Source: Rhinatrema bivittatum (Eukaryota > Chordata > Amphibia > Gymnophiona > Rhinatrematidae). From it: a stretch of DNA of 64,000 nt. Shown here piece after piece: positions 21,345 to 32,639 of this stretch. Below the pieces are notes generated by a model that saw nothing but the letters and a program-made list of their open reading frames with translations, was not told the DNA's origin and did no database searches. A program made the translations under genes and the position numbers. The stretch's first letter is position 1. Every line of letters starts with the position of its first letter. The stretch is from the NCBI RefSeq assembly GCF_901001135.1, contig NC_042615.1:673372977-673436976 (forward strand). The letters are read 5' to 3'.

Positions 21345-23240
21345 AATCATCTGTAATACCTGAAGATTGGAAGATTGCCAATGTAATGCCAATTTTTGAA
21401 AAAGGCTCAAAGGATGATCCAGAAGACTACAGACCAGAGAATTTGACATCTGTGCCAGCCAAAATGGTAGAAATGATTATAAAGAACAAAATTGCTGCAT
21501 GTAGACAGGCATAGCTTAATGGGACAAAGCCATCATGGATTTAGCCAAGGGAAGTCTTGCCTCACTAAACTGCTTCATTTTTTTTTAGGGCATATATAAG
21601 CAATTGGATAAAGGTGAGCCAGTTGATATAGTGTATCTGGATTTCCAGAAAGCATTTGAGAAATTCCATTATGAGAGACTTCTTAGGAAATAAAAAATAT
21701 ATGGGATGTGGGGCAGTGTTCCATTGTGAAGTATGAACTGGTTAAAAGATAGAAAACAGAGAGTAGGGCTAAATGGTAAATTTTTCCAATAGAAATCAGT
21801 GAATACTGGAATAACCAAGGGATCTGTTCTGAAATGACCTAGAAATGGGAACAATGATTGAGGTGATCAAATTTGCCGATGACACAAAATTATTCAAAGT
21901 TGTTAAATCAAAAGAGGATTGTGAGAAATTGCAAGAGGTCCTTGAAAAACTGGAAGACTGGGTATGCAAATGACAAATTTAATTTAACATGGCAAAGTGC
22001 CAAGCTATGCGCTTACACCCGAATTTTAAAAAACCCGGTATACATAAAATCTGGGAGATACATGCATGGTCAGGCCGGTCGCATGCCAAGTGCATTTTAG
22101 AAACCATTAGGCCCTGTCCCAGGAAAGCATGCACTGGCAGCCTGTTGGCGTGCTGAAATTACATCTGCTCCAAAGAAGCAGAAGTAACTTAATCAAAAAA
22201 ATTTAAGCTAGCTAGGTAAGGGTTAGGGGTCAGGGAGGAGAGGGGAAAAGGTAGGAAGGGTAGTTAGGGGGATAGGTACGTTCCCTCCCAGACTGCTCCT
22301 TAATTGGAGCAGACTGGGAGGGAACTGGGGAATGCCCTGTTGCGTTGCCACATGTTTCTTTAGAAAATTCCCCCCATTGTGCACGTTAGATGACACCTGC
22401 CCGCACATGCATGCACTGATATTGAAACTGGCCACGTATATGCACGCAGGGATCACATTTTATAATATATGCATGGCAACACGTGCATGTTATAAAATTG
22501 GCACATCCATGTGTACTCGCTGGGAACCGTGTGCACATGGACATGCACATGTGGGTTTTAAAATCGACCACTTAGGGAAGAGTAAATCAAATTATAGGTA
22601 CACAATGCAAGATTCCATATTAGGAGTCCCCATTCAGGAAAAGGATCTAGGTCTCATCATTGATAATATGTTGAAATGTTCTGCTCAGAGTGCAGCAACA
22701 GCCATAAAGCAAATAGAATGCTAGAGACTATTAGGAAAGGAATAGAGAATAAAACAGAGAATATCATACTGCCTCTGTATCACTCCATGGTGCGAACTTA
22801 TCTTGAGTATTGTGTGCAGTTCTGTTCACCACATCTCAAGAAAGATATAGAAGAATTAGAAAAGGTACAGTAAAGGGCAACCAAAATGATAAAGGGGATG
22901 GAACAATTCCCCTATGAGGTAAGGCTAAAGAGGTTAGGACTCTTCAGTTTGGAAAAGAGACAGCTGGGTGAGATATGACAGAGGTCTATAAAATTAGTGG
23001 AATGGAACGATTGAAGGTTAATTGATTGTTTACTCTTTCAAAGAGTACATAAATTAGGGACATACAATGAAGATACTAGGTGATACATTTAAAACTAATA
23101 AGAGAAAATATTTTTTTTTACTCAACACATAATTAAGCTCTGGAATTCATTGCCAGAGGATGTAGTAAAAGCTATTAGTGTGGCTGCATTTATAAAAGTT
23201 TGGACAACTTACTGGAGGAAAAGTCCATTAACCATTATTA
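21345..23240 (+). pseudogene. CR1 ORF2 reverse transcriptase pseudogene
   Basis: Contains the RT motifs from DYRPENLTSV to FADD and the C-terminal region, but with numerous stops and frameshifts and a 553-bp insertion. The catalytic words FADDTKLF remain readable. No function is possible from this copy. Confidence 0.8.
22016..22568. mobile_element. Miniature element of the gggccagatttt family inside CR1
   Basis: Starts cacccgaattttaaaa and ends ttttaaaatcgac. It contains cattttataatatatgc facing gcatgttataaaattgg. The CR1 flanks cgctta (22010-22015) and cactta (22569-22574) look like a target duplication with one transition. Confidence 0.7.
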
Positions 23241-23395
23241 AGGTAGAGTTGTAGAAATCCACTACTTATTCTTGGGATAAGCATCTTGGAATCTATCTAC
23301 CCCTTGGAATCTTGCCAGGTACTTGTGACCTGGATTGGTCAATATTGGAAACCTTTGGTCTGTCCCAGTATGATAAGTCTTATGTTCTTATGTTC

Positions 23396-23763
23396 TTAAA
23401 TATTAAAATAAAAGAACCGGTACTGGACTCCTGCCCCTTCCCTCTTCTTCTGGGTTCTGTCATATTGTAACAAATAGTAGCTCCCAGGTTCCCCCTCCCT
23501 ACCTCTCCCCTCCACCCCTACCAGACCCCTAACCCTCTCACCCTCTTTGTACCTTCAATCTGTACTTTCTTCAGTCTGGATCATGATAGGAACTTACTGC
23601 TATTCGGGCTCATTGCTTCTGCTGTCACTAGCACTTTTATTTGTTTATTAATGAGATGGAAGGGGTTTGGAAGAGATGCTGCATGTATTTGGAGCTCAGG
23701 TGGGAGTGGGAAGGGGCTGTGTTAGGGCCATTTGGCCCACAATATTTTTTTTCCTATTAACTG
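23396..23763. other. Intron with pyrimidine-rich patch, nothing recognised
   Basis: A C/T-rich stretch (23460-23560) and ordinary sequence. No motif. Confidence 0.4.
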
Positions 23764-24256
23764 CAGTCGGCACTGAAGCCCGTGAGGGTAAGGCCATTCA
23801 TCTCAGCTCTCACCCCACACGGGCTCCCCCGCCGACCATGAGGCAGATCTTCCAGTCGCCTTCATCCTCTGAGCAGCCATCCTTCGCGCCGGTCCCCAGC
23901 CAACCCGGAGCAGCGCACCCGAGTGACCTCACCTGCCGGCGGCGTCCACAGCCTTAAAGCGCCAGTCCTCCTCCGGCATCGCTCTTCTTCATCTCGGCGC
24001 TCACAGACGATCGCGGTGGAAGCCTGGGCCTGCGCAGTCGGCGCTGAAGCCTGTCGGGGTAAGGCCATTCATCTCAGCTCTCACCCCACATGGGCTCCCC
24101 TGCCGACCACAAGGCAGATCTTCCGGTCGCCTCCATCCTCCGAGCCGCCGTCCTTCGCGCCGGTCCCCAGCCAACCCAGAGCAGCACACCCAAGTGACCT
24201 CACCAGCCGGCGATGTCCGCAGCCTTAAAGCGCCAGTCCTCTTCCGGCGTTGCGCG
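23764..24256 (+). repeat. CpG-rich tandem repeat, 271-bp period, 5' of the L2
   Basis: The unit starting cagtcggcactgaagcc at 23764 recurs as cagtcggcgctgaagcc at 24035. The second unit continues to about 24256, where its match ends. Both contain the words gtaaggccattcatctcag and cttaaagcgccagtcctc. The repeat sits directly upstream of L2 coding sequence and is far richer in CpG than its surroundings, the expected place for an L2 promoter. Confidence 0.75.
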
Positions 24257-24722
24257 CCGTGTGTCGCGCGCCGAAGGTGCGCGACAAAGGGGCCTGCCCC
24301 TTTGTGCGACCACGAGAGCGACCGAAATCAACGATTTTGATTGAACTTCACTACAAGTAACGTACGTTCTTTAACTCCTTAAACCCAGCACCCCCCCAAT
24401 CTGTTTACCACTCACGCAGGTGCTTCATTCTTTGTACACTCATTGTCTTTAATTTGTGTTTCACTATAATCCTTTATATACTCCTACCCCCTCATTAGCC
24501 TTTTTTTCCCCCATAACCATCACAATGTCACCAGTCTCTTGCAATTGCCCCCTCTATACGCAGAGAAATTATCCTTCTAATTCATCCTTCACCCCCCCCC
24601 CCGCAACTTTTTCACCCATTTACACAGAAGGCTAATACCCATCCTAGTATCCCCCCTCACTCAAAGTTTAGGCCTCTCACTAATCTCATTACTCCTCTTC
24701 AATGCCCAGTCACTCAAAAAAA

Positions 24723-27517
24723 ACCACATCTTCTCCACGACCTACTAACTGATTTGAAACCTGAAATCTGTGCCATAACTGAAACATGGCTAAAACCCCC
24801 AGATATCTCCCTTTTTAACCAACTTCCCACTAACACTTATGTTATCTTTTCCATACCCCGCAAAAAGAAAAGAGGTGGAGGCCTACTCTTAATCGCATAA
24901 AAAGAACTAAAACTTACACTTCAAAATTACAACCTTCCTAATGGATACGAAATTGGTTTCTTCAAATCTAAACTCCTCCAAGTTTGCCTTACTTACACTC
25001 CTCCTGGTCTCCTCGAAAAAGATCCATCCCTACTTATTGAATTCTTCGCTGAATCACTTGCCCCAGATCTCCCTACTATTCTCCTTGGAGATTTTAACCT
25101 CCACGTTGACTCTATCCTGCAATCTCCCTCCTGTGAAGCTTTCATCTCCTCGCTTGAAGCTGTCTTAAACAAATCATCCACTCCCCCACACATAAAGCTG
25201 GCCATACCCTAGACCTCATCTTTACAAACTCTGCTATCAATACCATCAACCCCCCATCATGCATCACTGTACCATGGTCTGACCACTCTATAATCAAAAC
25301 TACACTTGCCCTTCCACCTTCTACCCCCTCCCCACCACCCCAACCACACTCCTTCGAAAACCGAAAAGCCTGCACCCTAGATACCCTCACCACAGCATGC
25401 ACAGACATATCTAACCAAATCAACCTATCGTCAGCTGACAAAGCCACTTCCACTTGGTTTGATGTCACCCTTAACATTGCAAACCAAACCTGTCCTATTG
25501 TGACAAAAACTATTAAACCTACCCAAGTAAACAAAAAACCGTGGTACTCACAGGAACTCAAAAATCTTAAAACCCTCCTCAGGACCTCAGAAAGACGATG
25601 GCAGAAACACCCCACTTTAGCTGCCAAAACAACCTACTACCAACTCATGCATGACTACAGAAAAACTATTCTCAAAACTAAACGAGAATATTATGCAAAA
25701 TAAATCCACAACCTTCAATACAACGCCAAAGCTCTCTTCACGATGATCATTAACCTCACCAAAATCCCCCCAACACAACCACAAGAATCCTCCTCCAAAA
25801 AATGGTGTAACGACTTAGCCTATTTTTTTCAAAACAAAGTCACCTCTCTCTCTGCACAATTTCCCCTCAACCCTGACAATGTGCATCTCCATACCAACAA
25901 CCTGTCAGCCACACTTTCATCCTTTGACTCTGCCTCCTCCTTACAAATAGAAAACATCCTAAAAAAAAATGAGACCATCATCGCACCCCTCTGAAACAAT
26001 CCCAACCAAGCTCCTCCTCTCTATTCCCAAAATAATTGCTAAGCCTCTTGCTAACATCTTCAACCTTTCTTTGGAACAAGGTTCAGTACCTTCCATACTC
26101 AAACAAGCAGTAGTTAAACCCATTCTAAAAAAACCCACCTTGACCCTTCTAGTTTATCTAATTTCAGACCTATCTCAAACCTCCCATTCCTCTCGAAAAT
26201 CCTAGAAAAGCTTGTCAACAATCGCCTTTCTGACTACCTTGAACAACATAACATCCTCTCTACCACACAACATGGTTTCCGGAAACACCGGAGTACGGAA
26301 ACCCTACTTTTGTCTCTAACAGACACTATAATCAAAGGCATGGACACCGGTAATTCCTATCTGCTAGCTATGTTGTATATATGCGCTGCATTCGACACCG
26401 TCAATCACGACATACTTATCAAAATTCTTATCAGTATCGGAATATCAGGAACCGCACTAGCCTGGATTAAGTCCTACCTTCAAAATATGCACTACACAGT
26501 AATCATGGATAACAATAAATCCGTCCCAATTAGCCTTGACCAAGGTGTCCCCCAGGGTTCCTCACTTTCCTCAACCTTATTTAACATATATATGCTCCCT
26601 CTATCCAATCTCCTCACCAATCTTAACATCAAGCACTTCATCTACGCAGATTATGTGCAAATTCTTCTCCTGATCACTGACACCCTGCAATCTGTCCTTC
26701 TAAAGTGGGAATCATGCCTTAACTCTATTAACCACCTTCTCACTAACATGCACTTAGCTCTCAATCCTCAAAAAACGGAACTACTTATCATTTCCAACAA
26801 ACAACCTGCAACCCCCATCCCCCTATCCCACACCTCCTCCACCTTCCCCACCCACACTCGCAGCCTGGGCGTTATGATTGACAACCAACTCAACCTTAAA
26901 CCTTTTATCAAATCTATCCTGTGACTGTTACTTCAAGCTGCAAACAATTAAAAAACTTAGACCTCTGCTTTATTTCACAGATTTCCGCACTGTCCTACAG
27001 GCTATTATTTTCTCTAAAATTGATTAATGTAACTCTCTTTTCCTCGGCCTCCCCTCCTCCCAGATCAAACCTTTACAACTCTTACAAAATGCCTCAGCCC
27101 GCATCCTTACTAATTAAAAAAAAAAGAGATCATATCACACCCACGCTCATGGACTTACATTGGCTACCAATAAAATCAAGAATCTTATACAAAATCCTAT
27201 CCCTCATTCACAAAAGTATTCTAAATGAAAACCTCCACTGGATCAACCCTCCGTTCATACCATTTACATCCACAAGACCAATTCGGTCCACTCTTCAAGG
27301 AACGCTCCTCCCCCCTTCAATCAAATCCACCAGACTCACTTCCACAATAAAAAGAGCTTTCTCTTTCGCAGGCCCCACACTATGGAACTCCATGCCGCTA
27401 GAACTACGAACAGAAACTTCTACCCCTAAATTAAAAAAAAAACCTGAAAACCTGGCTGTTTTTACAAGCCTTTCCTGCAAGTTCCTCCCACTGAATTGTA
27501 AATCCTCAGATCTGTAA
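24723..27517 (+). pseudogene. L2 ORF2 (endonuclease and reverse transcriptase), broken
   Basis: The order is endonuclease (ITETWLKPPDISLF near 24775; ILLGDFNLHVDSI at 25080), linker (KKPWYSQELKNLKTLLRTSE at 25535), RT fingers (SVPSILKQAVVKPILKKPT at 26088), RT palm (26310-26924) and C-terminal region (26921-27517, ending LNCKSSDL). At least five frame changes separate these. In the palm the catalytic YADD reads YADY, so the second Asp is lost. All other RT motifs are still readable. It cannot make an active protein. Confidence 0.85.
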
Positions 27518-27910
27518 TTACCATGATATCACTATGTTCGTCCTCATGTAAATATCTACTTTTTCGATATGCTTTTGCCTCTATTATTTATCCAGTTAAT
27601 CAATTTTTTTTACCTTTTTTCTCTATCTTGCCTTTTGCAAAATCTCCATAATAACGTTAAACTTTGTTTGTTCCTCAATTCCACTCCCGATCATCTGTTA
27701 CTCCTCAATGTCAACTGTAAATAACGAAACAATGTCTCCTAATACAATTAATTTTGTATCATGTTCCTTATATAAGCTTTTTAACCAATTTGTTGTTCCA
27801 TGTTCCTTGTAAAGGCCTCACCTTTTCATGGTGATGCATTCTTAGTTCCATGTAAACCAATACGATGTACAAATGGTTATCGGTATATAAAAATTACTAA
27901 ATAAATAAAT

Positions 27911-28126
27911 AACTAAATGTAGCCTTTTAATGATAAAGTTATCTGGCAAACTGTAACCAGATAAATTTACATCTAACTGGCTATATTAAAAAAATATCTG
28001 GTTAGGTTTAAAATTATCCTGCTAATGTTAGCTGGATATCTTTAGTAAGGGAATAGCACATTTATCCCAATAAAATTCCATATAATTTATCCAGCTAACT
28101 TTAGCCAGCTAGGTAATCCATTTTAT
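27911..28126. repeat. AT-rich segment with inverted tccagctaactttagcc words
   Basis: The word atccagctaactttagccagct (28079) faces atgttagctggatatc (28026), and ctggttaggttt recurs. Likely a small decayed DNA element. Confidence 0.35.
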
Positions 28127-28413
28127 AAGAACATAAGAACATGCCATACTGGGTCAGACCAAGGGTCCATCAAGCCCAGCATCCTGTTTCCAACAGTGGC
28201 CAATCCAGGCCATAAGAACTTGGCAAATACCCAAAAACTGTCTATTCCATGTTACTGTTGCTAGTAATAGCAGTGGCTATTCTCTAAGTGAACTTAATAG
28301 CAGGCAATGGACTTCTCCTCCAAGAACTTACACACAGCTATACTAACTGCACTAACCACAGCCTCTGATAACAAATTCCAGAGTTTAATTGTGCATTGAG
28401 TGAAAAAGAACTT
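28127..28413 (-). mobile_element. CR1 3' end on the minus strand, cut by DIRS
   Basis: The complement of the CR1 tail begins the block (ataagaacataagaacatg, then gggtcagaccaagggtcc) and reaches the equivalent of position 880 (tgagtgaaaaagaactt). It stops there exactly where the DIRS end starts. Confidence 0.85.
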
Positions 28414-28746
28414 TATCCCAGGACAAGCAGAATGCTAGTCCTCGCATATGGGTGACATCACTGACGGAGCCCTAGTGCGGGAAAACTTTCTGTCAAAGTT
28501 TCTAGAAACGTTTGACTGGCACTTTGAGCCCACTGAGCATGCCCAGCATGCCATGATATTCTCTGCCACAGGGGTCTCTCTTCAGTCTTCGTTTTTCCGC
28601 ACTGCTGTAGGTATTGCGGAGCAGGAGCCATTGCGAGTCTCTCACAACAATTTCTGACTGAAAAGTCATATTTCTCAAAACATATTTTCTCCCATCGGGA
28701 TCTCTTGGGGTTCTCATTTTTTCTCATCGACGGCTGTCGATCAAAA

Positions 28747-30918
28747 ATGTCTACGGGCTTCAAAAAATGCCCTATATGTAACCAGACAATGTCCATCACC
28801 GACCCACACCTTGAGTGTGTGATGTGCCTCGGTGAAAAACGCGACGTTAACACCTGTCCAAAATGTGCAGAGATGACAGTAAAAGGAAGAAAAGCTCGTC
28901 AAGAGAAAATGGAACATTTGTTTCACCTTCAACACCTTCCATCTCCCTCGACGTCATCAAAATCATCTCCAGCCGGAGCTACTAAATGGGTCTTACTCAA
29001 AAAACATCGCCCGGGAGAATCGGGAGACCATCCTTCCCCGGCGTCATCGACGGCATCGCTGAAGTCCATCGATCAACACAAGACAAAATATCGTCATCGA
29101 CACCGACGTCCATCGACGTCGGAGTCTTCTCTTTCCCCGGATGAATCGATGGCAAAATGGCCATGGAGCCAAGATATCTCGTTTCCTACCACGCCTGGGC
29201 CTGTTTCTCATGAACCATAGACACCAGAACCTCCACAGGGCCCTGTGCAGGATCTGCCATCACAGCCTCCGCCACCGTGCACAACTGCTCTGACTCCATC
29301 AGTTAAAACGCCGGAATTGTCTGTCCTTATCAGACAAGCGGTCATCTAGGCTCTTCAGGAACAACAAGCAACTCCGGCGCTCCCACCGATGCCGGTGACC
29401 GCAGCACCGATGCCGGTAAACTTACCTATGCTGGTGGAAACACTGATGCTGGTATCGATGCCAATGCTGGTGCCAGGCTCGAATTTGATGCCCGCACCGA
29501 GGTTGATTATGGCATCGACGTCTATCTACGCACAGATAACGATGGGTTCATTGAGGCCAGTCTCGATGCCAGCACCGTTAACCTCTTCAACACCATTGCT
29601 AGCACTTCCATCGACACCTGCATCGATACCAACTACCATGCCATTGATGCAGCCGCTATCAGAAGCTCCAGAACAACATGACTTGGCATTTTTTCAACGT
29701 CTCTTGAAAAGATACCAAGATGTCATCGATGCCCTTCCACCAAAAACATTAGAAGACACTTCTCCAGTAATTCCATCAGATGCTCCACAATCAGGACCTT
29801 CGGGCCTTCATCATCCACCCAGATCTTCCCTACTTTCTCCATACAGGGATGATCCGGATGACACCTGGGACGATGATCATACTGATACATCCTCTGAGGA
29901 CTTCATGTCAGAACCTTCACCTCCAGAACAAAGAAAAAAGTCCCCACCAGAGGATTTGTCATTTTCCACCTTCATACAAGAGATGGCAGATACCATCCCC
30001 TTTAAATTGGTGGCAGAAGAAGATACAAGGCAACAAACTTTGGAAGTACTTCAGTTTGTTGACCCACCAAAACAAGTTTTAGCTATCCCAATACATGAGG
30101 TACTTCTGGATCTCCAGCATCGTATCTGGGAGCACCCATGTTCTGTCTCTGCTGTCAACAAATGAGTAGACACCACATACTTAGTGCAGGCTGCTCCGGG
30201 ATATCAAAAATCACAGTTACCACACCAATCCATGGTAGTGGAATCTGCACAGAAGAAATCCAAACGTATTCGTCCAACCCTCCCAGGAAAAGATAACAGA
30301 TTTCTCGATTCCCTGGGTAGGAAGGTGTATTAAGGGGCTATCCTGAATGCCAAAATTTCCTCTTATCAACTTTACATGACACAGTATCAGAGGAATCTGT
30401 GGAAGCAGATGGAGAAATTCACCACATCTTTACCATCACAATTTCAGGAAGCAGCACAGACCATAGTTCATAAAGGCCTAGAGGCCAGGAAACATGAAGT
30501 CGGGGTGGCCTATGATAGTTTCGAGATGGCTTCCAGAACAGCAGCTGCTGGGATTAGTGCTCGACGATGGGCATGGCTTAAGGCCTCTGAACTTAGGCCT
30601 GAGGTCCAAGACAAACTTGTTGACTTGCCATGTGTTGGGGATAACCTTTTTGGTTCAAAGGTCCAGGATGCTGTGCAACAACTAAAAGAACATACAGAGA
30701 CCTTACGTCAGTTGTCACAGGTCCCACAAGAACCCTCTACACAGCCTCCTCGTCATCCTCCCAGAAGAGAACCCAGGTGCCCATACTACCGGCAAAGACG
30801 GTACTACCCCCAAGCATCTAGGGGCAGGTCCACTAGGCCGCAACATTCCCAAGCCAGACAACCGAGAACTACTCGCCCACAACCTCCTCCACAGACAAGG
30901 CCAGCTGCGGGTTTTTGA
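28747..30918 (+). pseudogene. DIRS gag-like ORF1, same frame with four stops
   Basis: A single frame of about 724 codons runs from ATG 28747 to the stop at 30918. It is interrupted only by stops near 29218, 29347, 30163 and 30331; no frameshift is needed. The N-terminus has CPICNQTMSITDPHLECVMC, then CPKC, the Cys-rich head typical of DIRS gag. A long Ser/Pro/Met-rich stretch follows. Then come PPEDLSFSTFIQEMADTIPF and TYLVQAAPGYQKSQL, both conserved in copy 2. The C-terminus is Arg/Pro/Gln-rich and probably binds RNA. Start choice: this ATG opens the motif also preceded by ATG in copy 2. Confidence 0.8.
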
Positions 30919-31024
30919 AACACAAACCAGAGAACAAAACCAGCTCCTAAATCCTTGACCAGACCTACCAGTAGGAGGCAGAATATCCTATTTTGAGAAT
31001 CATTGGCTAAGAATTACATCAGCA

Positions 31025-31872
31025 ATGGGTACTCTCCATAGTCTATCGAGGTTACAAACTCAATTTCCTCTCAATTCCACCAGAATCTCCACCGATATTT
31101 TCTCTACAGCAGAATTATCCATCCTTCTGAGAGCCAGGGCTGTAGAGCTAATGCCCCGGACTCAGCAGGGCAGAGGATTCTACTCCTGTTATTTCCTCAA
31201 TCCAAAGAAAACCGGAGGCCTACATCCCATCCTAGACCTCAGAAATCTCAACAAATTTCTGAAGAAATAAATTTGTTGAGATTTTCTCTAGGCACCATGC
31301 TTCCACTTTTTCAAACAGGAGATTGGCTTTGTTCTCTGGATCTTCAAGATGCTTACACTCACATTCCAATATTCCCTCCTCATCGGAAATACCTCCGCTT
31401 CATGGTGGGGCATCAACATTTCCAGTACAGAGTTCTGCCATTCGGACTAGCCTCTTCTCCCAGAGTATTCACAAAATGTTTGGCAGTAATAGCAGGACAC
31501 TTGCACAAACAAAGTGTCCATGTCTTTCCATATCTAGACGACTGGCTCATCAAAAGTCACTCTCAACAGGGAGCTCTCACTTCTCTAAGTCAAACGATTT
31601 CCCTACTTCACTCCATGGGTTTTCTCATCAATTATCAAAAATCCCACCTTACTCCATCTCACCTACTTCAATTCATAGGTGCAGACTTGAACACTATCCT
31701 ATCAAGAGCCTTTCTACCCGAAAATCAGGCAAAGACACTTTCACTCATGGCAAAAACCATTTACTCACAAAAACAAGCGACAGCTCATCAGTTTCTAACC
31801 TTACTAGGCCATATGGCCTCCACAGTTCATGTCACTCCTGTGGCACGGCTAGCTATGAGGGTTACCCAATGA
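31025..31872 (+). pseudogene. DIRS reverse transcriptase, broken once
   Basis: The RT covers GGLHPILDLRNLNKFLKK, then LDLQDAYTHIPI, HFQYRVLPFGLASSPRVFTK and FPYLDDWLIKS with the catalytic Asp pair, followed by QFIGADLNTILSRAFLP. The frame changes at 31268-31275, where a 12-base inverted copy (aaatttgttgag) has replaced the expected codons. The frame ends at a stop after MRVTQ at 31870; about 130 more bases of DIRS-like sequence follow. Confidence 0.85.
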
Positions 31873-32010
31873 ACTCTAAAATCACAATGGATCCAAGCCA
31901 TTCAACCACTACATTATCCAATTCAAGTAACCCACCAGCTACGTTCATTTCTACTTTGGTGGGCAAACATGGACAACTTGCGCAAGGGCCTACAGAATTT
32001 CAAGGTGCAC

Positions 32011-32639
32011 TATCATATGTAAAGGAAACAAAAGATCACTTTCTTAGAAAACACAGATGTATAGATTTTGTTTTCCCTCTAGAATATGTAGATGTTAAAG
32101 TTATAATTATTTGATAATCACTTATGAAATTGTTATGCTGGTGACAAGTTAAGTAAATGTGTGCTATGTGGTTGAGAAGGTTCTGAAAATTAAAGTATTT
32201 TTTTCCAAATGTTTATTTAATTTAAAAATCATGACCAGAGCCATGAAAAAACAGCATATGGTCAAAACCATAGCATATAACTATTAAACAAGTTACAACA
32301 TATTCATGAAATTCACCATTTCAGTATATCCCCCACATGACACTTGTTTCATCCAAACACTCATACCAAACCTCCAGTTATGGCAACATATCACAAATAA
32401 CAAATCATAATAAAAAGCATTCCATATATGGATAAATACATTAAAAATGATTTATGATTATAAAAATCTGTCTCAATAGTTCAGTAGAATCCTGGTGGAG
32501 AATAGTGGATTTCCAAAGTTGAAACATTGGTAATTCTGCAGTATTCAAATAGGACAGGATATGTTTCTTTGCCAGAATGAGAGAAACACAAAAATACTCC
32601 CCCCCCCCCAACTTGGTAATAAGTTTCCTTTGATAAGTA
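32011..32639. other. AT-rich intron, nothing recognised
   Basis: No motif. A C11 run lies at about 32600. Confidence 0.4.

Larger units (their letters stand above)
21340..23395 (+). mobile_element. CR1 LINE, RT to 3' end, split by a miniature element
   Basis: Coding blocks run from VIPEDWKIANVMPIFEKGSK through GEPVDIVYLDFQKAFE, KFADDTKLFKVVKSKEDCE and LEYCVQFCSPHLKKD, to the tail ttcttatgttcttaaat. Frames break in many places (for example TAA after the KAFEKFHYERLLRK segment). The segment 22016-22568 is a later insertion. Confidence 0.85.
23764..27910 (+). mobile_element. L2-clade LINE, near full length
   Basis: CpG-rich tandem 5' region, endonuclease, reverse transcriptase, C-terminal domain and a 3' end with aaccaatacgatgt, ggttatcggtata and taaataaataaata. 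The protein pattern (LLAMLYICAAFDTVNHDIL, GVPQGSSLSSTLFNIYMLPL, RDHITPTLMDLHWLPIKSRI, PTLWNSMPLELR) is that of L2 rather than CR1. It is the longest L2 copy in the window. Confidence 0.85.
28415..32010 (+). mobile_element. DIRS-like retrotransposon, copy 1, truncated at 3'
   Basis: DIRS elements carry gag, reverse transcriptase with RNase H, and a tyrosine recombinase instead of an integrase. The left end (atcccaggacaagcag...gtcctcgcatatgggtgacatca) is shared with copy 2 at 59860. Gag and RT are present. RNase H and the recombinase are missing, since the copy ends near 32010. Confidence 0.85.

Noticed and set aside
24941..25168. Plus-strand 75-codon frame in L2
   Set aside because: Out of frame with the GDFNLHVDS endonuclease motif in the same bases.
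25142..25627. 161-codon minus-strand frame
   Set aside because: It is antisense to L2 endonuclease and linker coding sequence.
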